A stretch of DNA of 64,000 nt from Bacillota bacterium (GTDB lineage Bacteria > Bacillota > Clostridia > Christensenellales > Aristaeellaceae), in the NCBI GenBank assembly GCA_023425025.1, contig JAFADG010000024.1, forward strand, positions 206,316-270,315, given 5' to 3'. The notes under the pieces are model-generated. The model worked only from the letters and a program-made list of their open reading frames with translations, made no database searches and was not told the origin of the DNA. How positions within the stretch are numbered: position 1 is the first letter of the stretch; each line of letters begins with the position of its first letter. The translations under genes were made by a program, and so were the position numbers. Below, in pieces: positions 63,781 to 64,000 of the stretch.

Positions 63781-64000
63781 CTGCCCGTACCGCTGTCCCG
63801 ATTGTCATTCTCCCTATTTGCGGGAGGATGCCGGCAGGCCGCTCCTGCCCGATCTGGACATTCTAATCGCCCCATGCACCGCGCCTTCAAGGCGAATTTA
63901 CTAGCCGCGTCTCAAGACGCATTGAACCATCTATCAACTGCATTTCATGCCCCACCGCTCGTAAACGAGCTATAGCCCTTACTCTTGCGCTGCGAACGGC
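63781..64000. other. Window end, no gene assigned
   Basis: The minus-strand phage tail reading may continue upstream of 63780 in a shifted frame. I can assign nothing with confidence in the last 200 bp. Confidence 0.35.

Overview
The window looks like a chromosomal segment of a fibre-degrading, Gram-positive anaerobe of the class Clostridia. Evidence: strong AGGAGG-type ribosome binding sites, CUT1-type sugar ABC transporters of the LplA/LplB/YtcP kind with YesM/YesN two-component regulators, BlaI/BlaR1 and YolD-type partners. A gut or rumen Christensenellales-like lineage would fit the glycosidase repertoire, but I cannot confirm the taxon from sequence alone.

Region 1 (1-6082) is a xylan-oligosaccharide locus: a divergent ABC transporter operon (two permeases and the start of a binding protein) facing a row of three enzymes, an (alpha/alpha)6 glycosidase, a GH43 and a GH10 xylanase, none with a signal peptide. 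Region 2 (6396-12037) is a decayed integrative element inserted in a tRNA-Leu(GAG) gene. A 23-bp piece of the tRNA 3' end is repeated at its far end. It holds remnants of a phage DNA polymerase, a Rha regulator and a Ku protein, two CBO0543-type membrane proteins, an exported amidohydrolase, and about 650 bp of non-coding sequence rich in hairpins. Region 3 (12.1-17.6 kb) has a DUF6398-like gene and then cdaR, a GntP-type permease and a glycerate 2-kinase, a glycerate/sugar-acid module.

Region 4 (17.8-33.1 kb) is the second carbohydrate block. It has a promoter with two LacI-type operators, GH127 arabinofuranosidase and an ABC transporter; then a GH8 reducing-end exo-xylanase and a second (LplA-type) transporter; then a convergent regulator set in which one YesM-type kinase lies between two YesN-type response regulators. 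The logic is uptake of short arabino-xylo-oligosaccharides followed by hydrolysis inside the cell. Region 5 (33.2-46.5 kb) carries an FMN reductase with its Rrf2 repressor, a patatin-like lipase, a Cache-PAS-GGDEF diguanylate cyclase, motA/motB behind a long leader with a possible c-di-GMP riboswitch, two broken carbohydrate-active or hydrolase genes, a blaI-blaR1 pair with a readable operator, and glutamate dehydrogenase.

Region 6 (46.5-64.0 kb) is accessory DNA: decayed SH3-like genes, a 3' half of tRNA-Asn that looks like an attachment-site scar, a 257-bp MITE with perfect terminal inverted repeats and a 10-bp target duplication, and an AT-rich, tightly linked three-gene operon (AAA ATPase, PEP-synthase-like phosphotransferase, sodium:solute symporter) that I cannot match to a known system and regard as the best candidate for something new. 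It is followed by tRNA-Val(CAC), a GNAT acetyltransferase, an SOS-controlled Y-family polymerase with a YolD partner, and a scrambled phage tail module whose tape-measure segment is inverted relative to both neighbours.
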